Shown: in pieces, positions 43,825 through 52,694 of the stretch
Layout: each line of letters begins with the position of its first letter
Position numbering within the stretch: position 1 is the first letter of the stretch
Source: an uncultured Chthonomonas sp.
GTDB lineage: Bacteria; Armatimonadota; Chthonomonadetes; Chthonomonadales; Chthonomonadaceae
Assembly (NCBI GenBank): GCA_903859705.1
Contig: CAIONQ010000099.1
Span: 1 to 64,000 of the forward strand
Direction of reading: 5' to 3'
Length of the DNA: 64,000 nucleotides
Notes under the pieces: model-generated
Databases searched by the model: none
What the model saw: only the letters and a program-made list of their open reading frames with translations
What the model was told of the DNA's origin: nothing
Made by a program: the position numbers and the translations under genes

Positions 43825-45293
43825 TAATCCACCAGAAGCAAGCGGCTATTGGCACCGCGCTGGCGATACTGGCGGGGTTCCCCTGCCAAACACACGCTCA
43901 AAAGCCCCAAAAAGAGTTGGTTGCGCGCCTGCATTCCCCCACGCTCGCGGCAATTACGGGCAAGCCCGATAATCTGCCACTTACTATAAACGAGTGTATG
44001 CGAATTGGCCTATCGCTGAGCCGGCCCCTGGAACAAGCTGCTGAGGCGGCGGTGCGCGCGTCTGCGCACACGGGCGAAGCGAAGTCGGCACTGAACCCTA
44101 CCATCGGCACAGCGCCAGGCGATGTGTATTTGCATGATGCGGCAAGGCTTTCACTTGGCATTCAAGGAACGCTCCCTATCGATATTTCTGGAGCCATACG
44201 CTCAGCAGTAGACAGGAGCCGATTTGAGGAGATTGCCGCGAGGTTAGCCCTGCAACGCGTTCGTAACCAGGTAATTCTGGATATACAAACAGCGTTTTAC
44301 GATGCTTTGCGCGCCAGAGCACTTGTAGAGGTGGCAGATAGCAACTTGAAGACGGCAGCCGAACGCCTGCACGATGCACGCGAAAAATATAGAGCGCAGG
44401 CGGTTGCTTACTTCGATGTGGTGCGAGCAGAAACAGATTATGCCAACAGCCAGAAACTAAGCATAGATGCACGCAGCAGTTCTGCGCTAGCAACGGCGCG
44501 ACTCGCGGCTACTCTTGGAATACAGGTACAAACGCCACTAAACCTCAGCGATGAGAATGCTATACAGCTACCGACCGCTGCATTTACAGCGGGCACAAAG
44601 GGCGCTGTGCAAGGGGGAGCAGTTCCGGATGATGCCGCATCAATATCAGCCTTCCTGCAGCAGGCAGATACGGCAGTACAACCCGGTGCCGAGTTGAGTG
44701 CTGCGCTTATAAAGGCCATGAAGGCACGCCCGGAGCTGATGGAAGCCGATGCCGACATTGCAGCAGCACAAAAGGGGGTTGCTTACGCACGCAGAAGCCA
44801 GCTTCCCACACTCTCTGTTTCTGCCGGATATTTCAATATACGCAGCTCCACTGGCACGGCAATTAATGAGCCCGAAGCGCTGCTTAATCTAAACGTACCT
44901 ATTTCTGATGGCGGCACTGCCCGCGCCAGAGTACAGCAGGCACGGATGGATGTAGAGAGCGCTAAAACAGCACGCAGGCAAACAGAAGATGTGATATCGC
45001 TTCAGGTTCAGCAGGCCTGGCTTAACGAAGTGCAGGCGCGCCAGCAGGTATCCGTATCCGAGCAGGCAGCTATTCAGGCACGCACAGCATATGGCATTGC
45101 CCGCGTACGTTACAATGCGGGGGTTTCTGCCCGGGCCGGAATTTCACCGGGGTTGGAGATGAGCGATGCTCAATCGGCTCTTACGCTGGCAGAACAAAAC
45201 AGAGTGAACGCCCTGTACGATTTTAACCGTGCGCTCGCGCTGATGCGGTGGGCCATTGCAGATGAAGTGATGGCAGCAGGCAACAAAAAGTAA
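43821..45293 (+). CDS. TolC-family outer-membrane efflux channel
   Basis: A 490-residue protein starting at GTG (43821) within the stop of the adaptor gene (GTGA overlap, translational coupling). It has a signal peptide ending near QTHAQ. The outer-membrane-factor family is recognised from two repeats: the 'LTINECMRIGLSLSRPLEQA' helix opening, and the 'ALIKAMKARPELMEADADIAAAQKGVAYARRSQLPTLSVSAGY' boundary between repeats. A C-terminal 'LALMRWAIA' helix ends the chain. The second RND system downstream lacks its own channel gene and probably shares this one. Confidence 0.9.
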   Translation: MIIHQKQAAIGTALAILAGFPCQTHAQKPQKELVARLHSPTLAAITGKPDNLPLTINECMRIGLSLSRPLEQAAEAAVRASAHTGEAKSALNPTIGTAPGDVYLHDAARLSLGIQGTLPIDISGAIRSAVDRSRFEEIAARLALQRVRNQVILDIQTAFYDALRARALVEVADSNLKTAAERLHDAREKYRAQAVAYFDVVRAETDYANSQKLSIDARSSSALATARLAATLGIQVQTPLNLSDENAIQLPTAAFTAGTKGAVQGGAVPDDAASISAFLQQADTAVQPGAELSAALIKAMKARPELMEADADIAAAQKGVAYARRSQLPTLSVSAGYFNIRSSTGTAINEPEALLNLNVPISDGGTARARVQQARMDVESAKTARRQTEDVISLQVQQAWLNEVQARQQVSVSEQAAIQARTAYGIARVRYNAGVSARAGISPGLEMSDAQSALTLAEQNRVNALYDFNRALALMRWAIADEVMAAGNKK

Positions 45294-45328
45294 CCGACTA
45301 TATTCCCGCCCGGAATCGAATGATGTGG

Positions 45329-45366
45329 AGGCTCTGGCTGCTTGCGGCACAGAGCCTTTCTCATTT
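45329..45366 (+). terminator. Likely terminator between the two efflux systems
   Basis: aggctctg (45329-45336) pairs with cagagcct (45350-45357) and is followed by TTTCTCATTT. The tail is imperfect, so read-through into the second system is possible. Confidence 0.65.
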
Positions 45367-45408
45367 ATAGCGAATTCCATATATTTTATAGCTATCCGCC
45401 AGATCATG

Positions 45409-45440
45409 TTGAAAATATATGAAAATAGTGGTATTACTAT
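45409..45440 (+). promoter_or_regulatory. Candidate sigma-70 promoter for efflux system 2
   Basis: TTGAAA (45409-45414) is followed after 17 bases by TATTAC (45432-45437), in an AT-rich stretch 61 bp before the adaptor gene. A short inverted repeat, atagt (45425-45429) with actat (45436-45440), overlaps the -10 and could be an operator. Confidence 0.4.
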
Positions 45441-45497
45441 ATTGTTATTCACCATTCAGACAGGTGATGTCAGCTTCATCCATTACAGAGGCCAGTT

Positions 45498-47060
45498 ATG
45501 AACAAACTATTCAAAAGAACAGGATCTTCGTTATCTTCAGAGAGTGGCACGCTCGGGATTTGGAAAGTGGCTCCCATTCTTGGAGCCGGGCTGGGCGTGG
45601 TTATGGGTGCTTACGCGCTTCATGGTGCGCGGAGTGCTGGCGGCCAGTATGGCGCAGCCCAATCCCAGCCAAGGTCCGAGAGTTCCGCTTCCTCCATAGA
45701 AGCAGCTACAGAAACGGTTTCCCTTACAGCAACCCCAATCATTACAGAGGCCACCGGTACTATTCGAGCTGAGTTTGAAGCGCCGCTTGCCGCAAGAGTG
45801 ATGGCACGTGTTGTGCGCGTTGCCGTGCGCGAAGGCGAGCATGTAAAGAAGGGGCAGACGCTGATCTGGCTGGATGCCCTGGATCTGGATGCATCTGTAA
45901 GGCAGGCATCCGCAGGGGTAAATGCAGCCAGCGCCGGGTATGGCGCAGCTCAAACTGCGGCTCATATGGAGAGTGCACTGAGCGCAGCACGTATCGATCA
46001 GGCTCATTCCAAAGCAGCCGAAGCCGAGGCTGGCCTGCAGGCAGCAAAGGCAAGATTAGACATGGTACTTGCTGGCCCACGCAAACAGGAGCGAGAACAG
46101 GCCACGCTTGCAGTAGCTCAGGCGAAGGCGGCACTGAACCTGGCGGAAGCCAACCAGAAAAGAATGGATGAGCTATTTAAAGAGGGGGCAATCTCCGCGC
46201 AGCAACTGGATCAGTACCGAACTGCTGCTGAGGCCACACGAGCACAGTACCAGTCTTCACTCCAGGCCAGAAACATGGTTGATGAGGGCAGCCGTACAGA
46301 AGAAGTTCGTGCCGCCCGCCAGGCCCTTCGGCAGGCGCAGGCCGGTGTGCAAGAGGCAGCATCCGGGATACGAACAGCAGAAGCTGCAGCAATGCAAACC
46401 GCATTGCGACAGCAGGAGGCACTGGGTGCAAAGGCCCAGATTAGCTTATCAAAAGCCGGGCTGGATACCGCACGCATCGCACGAACCTATGCAACCATCA
46501 CGGCTCCCTTTGATGGTGTAGTAACTCGCAGAAATGCCGACCCCGGTGCCATGGCATCGCCAGGAATGCCGTTGCTTACAATAGATGGTGGGAAGATGAG
46601 GCTTGAGGCCATCGTCCCAGAATCGGTTCTTCCCAGCGCCAGCAAAGGGCAAATAGCTAGCGTTGTACTATCTCAGGCTGGCATTGAAAAGTCCATTCCC
46701 ACAACTGTTTCCGAGGTTACACCCCAGGGCGATCCAGCAAGCCACACCTTTACGGTAAAGCTCAACCTTCCCGAAGGCCAGCATGCTATATCAGGAATGT
46801 TTGGCAAGGCGCTATTTACAACGGCTTTTCGCAACAACTTAACGGTTCCGAATGCTGCCCTGTTGGAGCGCGAAGGGCTGCGTTTTGTGTATACCGTGGA
46901 CGCTTCCGGGATAGCCCACTTGAGAATGGTAACCGTTGGCAACAGTGCCGCTGGCAGAACAACGGTGCTTTCTGGCCTGAACCCTGGCGAAAAGATTGTT
47001 GCTGCCGGAGGCAGCGTCGCCACCGAAGGGGCCGTTATTCGGCCCGTATCTGGCAAATAG
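45498..47060 (+). CDS. Membrane-fusion (HlyD/AcrA-like) adaptor, system 2
   Basis: A 520-residue protein with one N-terminal membrane segment (WKVAPILGAGLGVVMGAYAL) and the lipoyl halves 'RVMARVVRVAVREGEHVKKGQTLIWLD' and 'ARTYATITAPFDGVVTRRNADPGAMAS'. A long Ala/Gln-rich helical hairpin lies between them (about residues 140-325). The beta-barrel part contains 'AISGMFGKALFTTAFRNNLTVPNAAL'. It acts with the permease encoded 19 bp downstream. The hairpin is similar in length to that of system 1, consistent with docking to the same TolC-type channel. Confidence 0.9.
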   Translation: MNKLFKRTGSSLSSESGTLGIWKVAPILGAGLGVVMGAYALHGARSAGGQYGAAQSQPRSESSASSIEAATETVSLTATPIITEATGTIRAEFEAPLAARVMARVVRVAVREGEHVKKGQTLIWLDALDLDASVRQASAGVNAASAGYGAAQTAAHMESALSAARIDQAHSKAAEAEAGLQAAKARLDMVLAGPRKQEREQATLAVAQAKAALNLAEANQKRMDELFKEGAISAQQLDQYRTAAEATRAQYQSSLQARNMVDEGSRTEEVRAARQALRQAQAGVQEAASGIRTAEAAAMQTALRQQEALGAKAQISLSKAGLDTARIARTYATITAPFDGVVTRRNADPGAMASPGMPLLTIDGGKMRLEAIVPESVLPSASKGQIASVVLSQAGIEKSIPTTVSEVTPQGDPASHTFTVKLNLPEGQHAISGMFGKALFTTAFRNNLTVPNAALLEREGLRFVYTVDASGIAHLRMVTVGNSAAGRTTVLSGLNPGEKIVAAGGSVATEGAVIRPVSGK

Positions 47061-47079
47061 ATAGAACAGGCAGCTTTCC

Positions 47080-50000
47080 ATGCAAAAGAACACTGTTGAA
47101 ACAGGTGGGGCGGAACACATAGGTATTGCGGGCCGCATTGCGGCCGCATTCGTAAACTCGAAACTTACGCCTCTTATAATAATTGCGTCACTTCTGTTGG
47201 GCTTCATGGCGGTAATGAAAACACCTCGCGAAGAAGAGCCCCAGATTATCGTGCCCATGATGGATGTTATGGTGGGCATGCCCGGTGCCACTTCAAAAGA
47301 GGTAGAGCAGCGTGTAACAGTTCCCATGGAGAAATTGCTGTGGGAAATACCTGGCGTTGAGTATGTGTACACAACTTCCAGCCCCGGGCAAGCCATAGCC
47401 ATTGTGCGCTTCTTTGTTGGGCAGGATCAGGAGGCTGCGCAGGTTCGCCTGCGAGAGAAGCTGCAATCTCACTTTGATATTATTCCGCCGGGTGCAACCC
47501 AGCCAATCATCAAACCACGCTCTATCGATGACGTGCCTATCCTTGCCCTTACGCTACACAGCGCACACTATGGTGCTGCAGCATTGAGGCAGATTGCATC
47601 TCGCGTGGAGACTGCCGTAAAGCAGATAGATAACGTTTCTGAAACAACGCTTATTGGTGGGCGGCGTAGAGAGATAACTGTTTCTCTGAATAAAGAGAAG
47701 ATGGCTGGCATGGGAGTTAGCCCGGAAGGTGTGGCGCATGCGGTGCAGGTTTCCAACCAGCGTGGCGGTGCAGGCAGTTTCTCAAATAATAATCAAGATA
47801 CAGTAATAAAAACCGGCCAGTTTATCGTTACCGCCGAGCAGGCTGCCAACCTGGTAATTGCTGGCCCTGCGGGCCGGCCCGTATACTTGCGGGATGTAGC
47901 CGATGTAACCGATGGGGCGGAAGAGCTCTCACAGTACGTGCGTTTTGGCTACGGGCCAGCCGCCGGCAAAGAAGAAGCAGCAAGGGCGGTTGAACCTGCC
48001 GTAACAATATCTGTTGCCAAGCGGCCCGGCAAAAATGCGGTAGACATTGCGAAGGCCGTGCTTACAAAGGTAGATGGGCTGAAGAACGCGCTGATACCGG
48101 CCGATGTGACGGTAACGGTTACACGCAATTACGGCGAAACCGCGGCAGAAAAGTCTGGCGAGTTGCTGTACCACATGATGATTGCTGTGGTATCCGTAAC
48201 CTTGCTGATAGCGTTCACTCTTGGGCGCAAAGAGTCTATGGTGGTGGCCATCGCCATCCCGGTAACGCTGGCGCTTACCCTGCTTGTGTTCTACCTGTAT
48301 GGCTATACGCTCAACCGCATTACGCTTTTCGCGCTGATATTCTCAATTGGCATTCTGGTAGATGATGCGATTGTGGTTGTTGAAAACATTGTACGGCACT
48401 ACCGAATGCCGGATGGAGAGCGCAAACCGCCGTTGCAGGCCGCAATCCATGCCGTGGATGAGGTAGGCAACCCAACAATTCTGGCAACATTCGCCGTTAT
48501 AGCCGCAATTCTGCCTATGGCATTTGTTGGCGGGCTCATGGGCCCCTATATGCGCCCCATCCCAGTTGGCGCATCGGCCGCAATGCTCTTCTCACTGCTG
48601 ATTGCGTTTATCGTTACCCCCTGGGCTGCTTTCCGACTGCTAAAAAGCGAGTACGGCAAGAATCACGGCAAAGGGCATGGTGGTGGGCACGAGGCACAGG
48701 ATGATGCCATGACCCGGCTATACCGGAAGATCATGACTCCCCTGCTGGAATCTGGCAAGGTGCGGGCGTTCTTCTTTGTTGGTGTTATAGCCCTGCTACT
48801 GGGCGCCGTTTCGCTGATTGGCCTGAAAAAGGTAACAGTGAAGATGCTTCCGTTCGACAACAAGAACGAGTTTCAGATAATAGTAGATATGCCCACCGGT
48901 TACACGCTGGAGCAAACGGCGGCTGCAACCAGTGCACTCGGCGAGTATGTGGCGCATATACCGGAAGTGGAAAACTACCAGATGGTGGTTGGGGCAGCCA
49001 GCCCATACAATTTTAATGGACTGGTGCGCCACTACTATCTGCGCAACCAACCCAATCAGGCAGATATCCAGGTGAATCTGGTTGGTAAGAATGAACGCAA
49101 AGCACAGAGCCACGACATCGCAAAGCGAATCCGCCCGGATATCGAGCGCATCGCCAGGCAATGGGGAATTCGCGTAAAGATCTCAGAAGTACCGCCAGGC
49201 CCACCGGTGCTGCAAACGCTGGTTGCCGAAATCTACGGCCCAACCGGGGATGAACGAACTCGCATTGCTGGCCAGGTGAAGCAGGTTTTCGAAACCACAC
49301 AGGGCGTATCGGATGTGGACTGGTATGTGGATGACGATCAGCCAACCACGCAGTTCACTGTGGATACCGAGAAGGCCGCACGCACCGGCGTGGATGTGCA
49401 GAGCGTAAACCGAACACTTTCAATCGCGCTATCTGGCCTGCAGGTTGGGTTTGCGCACGATGAAACGGCACGAGAAGATGTGCCTATAAGGGTACGACTT
49501 CCACGTTCCGAGAGATCCAGTGACGCTGCGCTAACTTCCCTTTATGTAACAGCCGCCGATGGCAGAACGGTTCCGTTGCGTGAACTGGTGAAGCCAGTAC
49601 AGATTGCAACAGAAAAATCTATCTACCACAAAAATCTGCTGCCCGTAGTTTATGTAACGGGCGATGTATCTGGCATCCAGGAGAGCCCGGTTTACGCCAT
49701 CTTCTCAATGAATAGTAAGATAGCAAACCTCAAGCTCCCGGCCGGTTATCAGCTGAAGGTTCTGAACATCGCCATGCCGGAGAATACAGCAAAGCCGGTA
49801 ATGAAGTGGGACGGCGAGTGGCACATAACGCTGGAGGTTTTCCGTGATCTCGGCATTGCATTTGGTGCCGTACTTATCCTGATTTACATTCTGGTGGTAG
49901 CCTGGTTCCAGTCGTTCAAAACTCCGCTAGTTATCATGGCCCCCATCCCACTCACTCTGGTGGGGATTTTGCCAGCCCATGCCATGATGGGAGCATTTTT

Positions 50001-50325
50001 CACAGCTACTTCCATGATCGGCTTTATAGCCGGTGCCGGAATCATTGTGAGAAACTCCATTATTCTGGTGGACTTCATAGAGCTGAGGCTGCGCGAGGGA
50101 ATGCCGCTGGAACAGGCTGTTATAGATGCGGGAGCCACCCGTTTCCGCCCGATGCTTCTGACTGCTGCCGCAGTTATTGTTGGATCCTTTGTGATCCTCT
50201 TCGATCCCATTTTCCAGGGACTGGCCATTGCGTTGATGGCTGGCGAGATCGCCTCTACCCTGCTTTCCCGCCTGGCGGTACCTGTGCTGTACTTCCTGGT
50301 GCGCCGAAGCGAAGGGGCAAAGTAA
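47080..50325 (+). CDS. RND-family efflux permease, system 2
   Basis: A 1081-residue transporter from a subfamily different from system 1. It has an N-terminal extension before TM1 ([28 protein letters not shown]), a TM4 relay with the full Asp pair ([18 protein letters not shown]), and a C-terminal half with '[21 protein letters not shown]' and '[24 protein letters not shown]'. The 'TPREEEPQI' motif is common in RND permeases found next to DUF2892 genes, as here. The substrate is unknown. It lies 19 bp after its adaptor and 51 bp before DUF2892. Confidence 0.92.
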   Translation: MQKNTVETGGAEHIGIAGRIAAAFVNSKLTPLIIIASLLLGFMAVMKTPREEEPQIIVPMMDVMVGMPGATSKEVEQRVTVPMEKLLWEIPGVEYVYTTSSPGQAIAIVRFFVGQDQEAAQVRLREKLQSHFDIIPPGATQPIIKPRSIDDVPILALTLHSAHYGAAALRQIASRVETAVKQIDNVSETTLIGGRRREITVSLNKEKMAGMGVSPEGVAHAVQVSNQRGGAGSFSNNNQDTVIKTGQFIVTAEQAANLVIAGPAGRPVYLRDVADVTDGAEELSQYVRFGYGPAAGKEEAARAVEPAVTISVAKRPGKNAVDIAKAVLTKVDGLKNALIPADVTVTVTRNYGETAAEKSGELLYHMMIAVVSVTLLIAFTLGRKESMVVAIAIPVTLALTLLVFYLYGYTLNRITLFALIFSIGILVDDAIVVVENIVRHYRMPDGERKPPLQAAIHAVDEVGNPTILATFAVIAAILPMAFVGGLMGPYMRPIPVGASAAMLFSLLIAFIVTPWAAFRLLKSEYGKNHGKGHGGGHEAQDDAMTRLYRKIMTPLLESGKVRAFFFVGVIALLLGAVSLIGLKKVTVKMLPFDNKNEFQIIVDMPTGYTLEQTAAATSALGEYVAHIPEVENYQMVVGAASPYNFNGLVRHYYLRNQPNQADIQVNLVGKNERKAQSHDIAKRIRPDIERIARQWGIRVKISEVPPGPPVLQTLVAEIYGPTGDERTRIAGQVKQVFETTQGVSDVDWYVDDDQPTTQFTVDTEKAARTGVDVQSVNRTLSIALSGLQVGFAHDETAREDVPIRVRLPRSERSSDAALTSLYVTAADGRTVPLRELVKPVQIATEKSIYHKNLLPVVYVTGDVSGIQESPVYAIFSMNSKIANLKLPAGYQLKVLNIAMPENTAKPVMKWDGEWHITLEVFRDLGIAFGAVLILIYILVVAWFQSFKTPLVIMAPIPLTLVGILPAHAMMGAFFTATSMIGFIAGAGIIVRNSIILVDFIELRLREGMPLEQAVIDAGATRFRPMLLTAAAVIVGSFVILFDPIFQGLAIALMAGEIASTLLSRLAVPVLYFLVRRSEGAK

Positions 50326-50376
50326 TAGGGAACAGGTAATTAGTAATTGATACTAGAGAGACGAGGAGTGTGTGAT

Positions 50377-50580
50377 ATGAACATAGAAAGATGGCTCAGG
50401 CTGATAGCCGGAGTAGTGGTTACCGCTAGCGTTGCACTGGGCATGCTGGTAAACCATCGGTGGTTCTACCTTACCGCTTTCGCGGGGCTCAATCTGCTGC
50501 AATCCGGCTTTACAAACTGGTGCCCCATGGTGTGGGTACTGCAGAAACTTGGCGCAAAGCCAGCGGGTTACCGGCCATAA
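50377..50580 (+). CDS. Small DUF2892 (YgaP transmembrane-like) protein
   Basis: A 67-residue protein, MNIERWLRLIAGVV..., with two hydrophobic helices (about 7-25 and 29-48) and the family's typical 'FTNWCPM' motif near residue 46, whose cysteine is conserved. GAGGAG precedes the ATG. In other bacteria this domain is the membrane part of rhodanese-type sulfurtransferases or stands alone beside sulfur- or metal-responsive genes. Here it follows the second RND permease in the same orientation. Confidence 0.85.
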   Translation: MNIERWLRLIAGVVVTASVALGMLVNHRWFYLTAFAGLNLLQSGFTNWCPMVWVLQKLGAKPAGYRP

Positions 50581-50616
50581 CAACGGTTTAGCGATGTTGG
50601 TGAACGGGAGCATACC

Positions 50617-51030
50617 ATGGATAAGCAAGACGGATGCGCAGAGCCCTTGAGCTGCGTGCTGGCATGTGAGTTTGAAGATGCGGTGCAGCTTGTGAAGGCT
50701 GCACTCAAACTGCAAGGATTTGGAATACTCAGCGAGATAGATGTTCAGAAAACTCTGGATGAGAAGATCGGCCACAAAATCCCGCCCTATCTCATCCTCG
50801 GTGCGTGTAACCCACACCTTGCCTCCCGGGCAATTGCTGCGGAACCAAAGATAGGGCTGTTTCTGCCCTGCAATGTGCTGATAGCGGCAAGAGACGCGGA
50901 TGTTGAGATTACTATGCAGGACCCGGGCATGATGGTGCCAATTACCGGCAACGAGAACCTGGAGCCTATTGCTATAGAGGCACGCAGCAAGCTTGCCGCC
51001 GCCATTGCGGAGCTTGTGAGTAAAGGGTAA
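50617..51030 (+). CDS. DUF302-family protein
   Basis: A 137-residue protein with GGAG 7 bases before the ATG. It matches the DUF302 fold: 'FEDAVQLVKAALKLQGFGILSEIDVQKTL', then 'YLILGACNPHLASRAIAAEPKIGLFLPCNVLI' and 'AAIAELV' at the end. The conserved 'GACNP' and 'LPCNV' cysteines are both present. A role in redox or metal binding is suspected for the family but not proven. It is the last gene of the efflux system 2 unit. Confidence 0.88.
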   Translation: MDKQDGCAEPLSCVLACEFEDAVQLVKAALKLQGFGILSEIDVQKTLDEKIGHKIPPYLILGACNPHLASRAIAAEPKIGLFLPCNVLIAARDADVEITMQDPGMMVPITGNENLEPIAIEARSKLAAAIAELVSKG

Positions 51031-51058
51031 CCGCGAGTAACAACTCTATTTCAAACCA

Positions 51059-51098
51059 CAAACGCACCGTAACGGCAGCTGCCATTGCGGTGCGTTTG
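51059..51098. terminator. Hairpin between convergent genes
   Basis: caaacgcaccg (51059-51069) and cggtgcgtttg (51088-51098) form a perfect 11-bp stem around an 18-base loop. It lies between the convergent DUF302 and VOC genes. The T content is low, so it is a moderate terminator at best. Confidence 0.6.
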
Positions 51099-51123
51099 CA
51101 TGTGTTCTACCGTTGTAGCGAGA

Positions 51124-51501
51124 CTATGCCACTTCACAATCTGCGCCGAATGTGAGCATGTTCTGATCGAGATCGAAGGCAACAAAATCCCGCATTCCAT
51201 AGGGATAGTTCTGTGGCTCTTTATCTGTTTTGCCGCCTGCAGCTATAATCTGCGCGTAGGCCTCATCCACCGCTGCCGGCGATTCCAGAATGAAGTAGAT
51301 GTTTGCCCCGCCAATGGGGCGCCCGAAGGCACCGCAGCCCATGCTGAGATGAAGTTTGCGCTCCCCCAGGGTTACGCCGGCGTAGAAGCCCTCCCACATA
51401 AAATCCTGCACAGCACCAAATACCTCGGTATAGTACTTCAGCGATTCCGTAAGGTTTGAAACATGCAGCACCGGGCAAACGCCCACGGGATTGATTGCCA
51501 T
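51124..51501 (-). CDS. VOC/glyoxalase-fold protein
   Basis: A 125-residue protein with GGAGG close before the ATG. It has the two beta-alpha-beta-beta-beta halves of the vicinal oxygen chelate fold: GVCPVLHVSNLTESLKYYTEVFGA and 'AGVTLGERKLHLSM', then 'IYFILESPAAVDEAYAQIIAAGG' and 'RDFVAFDLDQNMLTFGAD'. Family members include dioxygenases, antibiotic-resistance proteins and DNA-binding or isomerase types, and no specific one is evident. It starts 26 bp after thuA ends and is probably co-transcribed with it. Confidence 0.82.
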   Translation of the reverse strand: MAINPVGVCPVLHVSNLTESLKYYTEVFGAVQDFMWEGFYAGVTLGERKLHLSMGCGAFGRPIGGANIYFILESPAAVDEAYAQIIAAGGKTDKEPQNYPYGMRDFVAFDLDQNMLTFGADCEVA

Positions 51502-51527
51502 CCTACATCCTCCATAGTTTCGGTTGT

Positions 51528-52481
51528 TTATTTTGCCGCATGGGCTTCTGCCATGAGGGTATCCAGCTCTTCTTTTGTGGGTGTAGGGGTTTCAATTCCA
51601 TTCTTTGGAATATCCAATCCAGAAACCCACGCCACTCCGTTGAGAAGCAGCTTTCGGAAGTCGTCGTTTTGTAGATTGTAATAGTTGTGGAAGCCGGTAA
51701 ACCCGAATCCGCGGCCATTCCTGCGCTGATACGCCCAGGCAAGGTGCTGGGGCTCTTTGGCCTGAACTTCCTTCATTACATCGGCATTGCCGCCACGTTC
51801 TGTGGGCATATTATCCACGTACGTAAGCGAGCTAACTGGTGGAACTGCAGAGATGAGCGGGGTAACGCCCATCATGTTCTCCTGAAACCGCATGTGGTAG
51901 TACCACTCATCCCTTATCGAGAATGGATGAACCCCATTCAGCACAGGATGGTTGCCAACAAGCAGTGGTTCAGGGGTCCACCAGGGGTTAACCGACCAGA
52001 ATGTTTCGAAATAACCGCCCATCCAGCTCAGGTAGTTGCTACCCTGATCTCCCTTGTTTACCTCCACACCGAAGTGGATGGCTCCGAAGCCTGCACCTTT
52101 TGCAACGGCTGCCTTGATGTTGGCATCCTCTGCGGCAGGCCCACCGTGGTTGAGCAGTACAATTACTGCGCTAACGCCGGTAAGATCTTTAGGCCACTGT
52201 TTTTCATCATAAACAACGGCGTAAGCGTTTTTGTAGCGGGCATTGATGGTGCGGGCAAAGTAGAGGCTGCCAGCAAAAAACTCATGATTGCCGCGCGCGC
52301 CATGATCGGCACGGGAGGCTATGATTACGATTTTATGCACCTTAGCAGGCGCGGCCTTTTGAGCCTCGTAGTTGTACGGATCCTTTTTACCGCCTGGCTT
52401 TTGTGCCCAGGAATGTGAGCCGATGCAGAGGATAGAAGCGGCCAGTGAGAGCGTAATACGCAGTGCGGACAGCTGTGTCAT
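51528..52481 (-). CDS. Secreted ThuA-domain protein
   Basis: A 317-residue protein with a signal peptide (LRITLSLAASILCIGSHSWAQ). It has a ThuA fold of glutamine amidotransferase-like topology: VHKIVIIASRADHGARGNHEFFAG, VSAVIVLLNHGG, GFGAIHFGVEV, 'NHPVLNGVHPFSIRDEWYYHMRF', and the late 'GRGFGFTGFHNYYNLQNDDFRKLLLNGVAWV'. ThuA proteins are linked to carbohydrate metabolism and are frequent in planctomycete-type secretomes; the reaction is unsettled. A decayed copy of its N-terminal part lies on the far side of the NRPS gene (60439-60632). Confidence 0.88.
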   Translation of the reverse strand: MTQLSALRITLSLAASILCIGSHSWAQKPGGKKDPYNYEAQKAAPAKVHKIVIIASRADHGARGNHEFFAGSLYFARTINARYKNAYAVVYDEKQWPKDLTGVSAVIVLLNHGGPAAEDANIKAAVAKGAGFGAIHFGVEVNKGDQGSNYLSWMGGYFETFWSVNPWWTPEPLLVGNHPVLNGVHPFSIRDEWYYHMRFQENMMGVTPLISAVPPVSSLTYVDNMPTERGGNADVMKEVQAKEPQHLAWAYQRRNGRGFGFTGFHNYYNLQNDDFRKLLLNGVAWVSGLDIPKNGIETPTPTKEELDTLMAEAHAAK

Positions 52482-52694
52482 TTTGTCTGCCTTTCAAACC
52501 ACCTTAACGTGTTGGCAGGCATTTCGGCGGAGCGTGTTGTTACTCCTGCATGGTGGTAAAGTTGCGCGCACCCAGAGCACGGGGCTGGGGTATGGGGTTT
52601 AGGGGGCAGAAGCGCTTTGTGCGCGAGTGCCGGGCTGTTGTTGCCCGCCGCCAATTGATTGTAAGTTTATGTTTGGCTGCTATTTCCCATTCCC

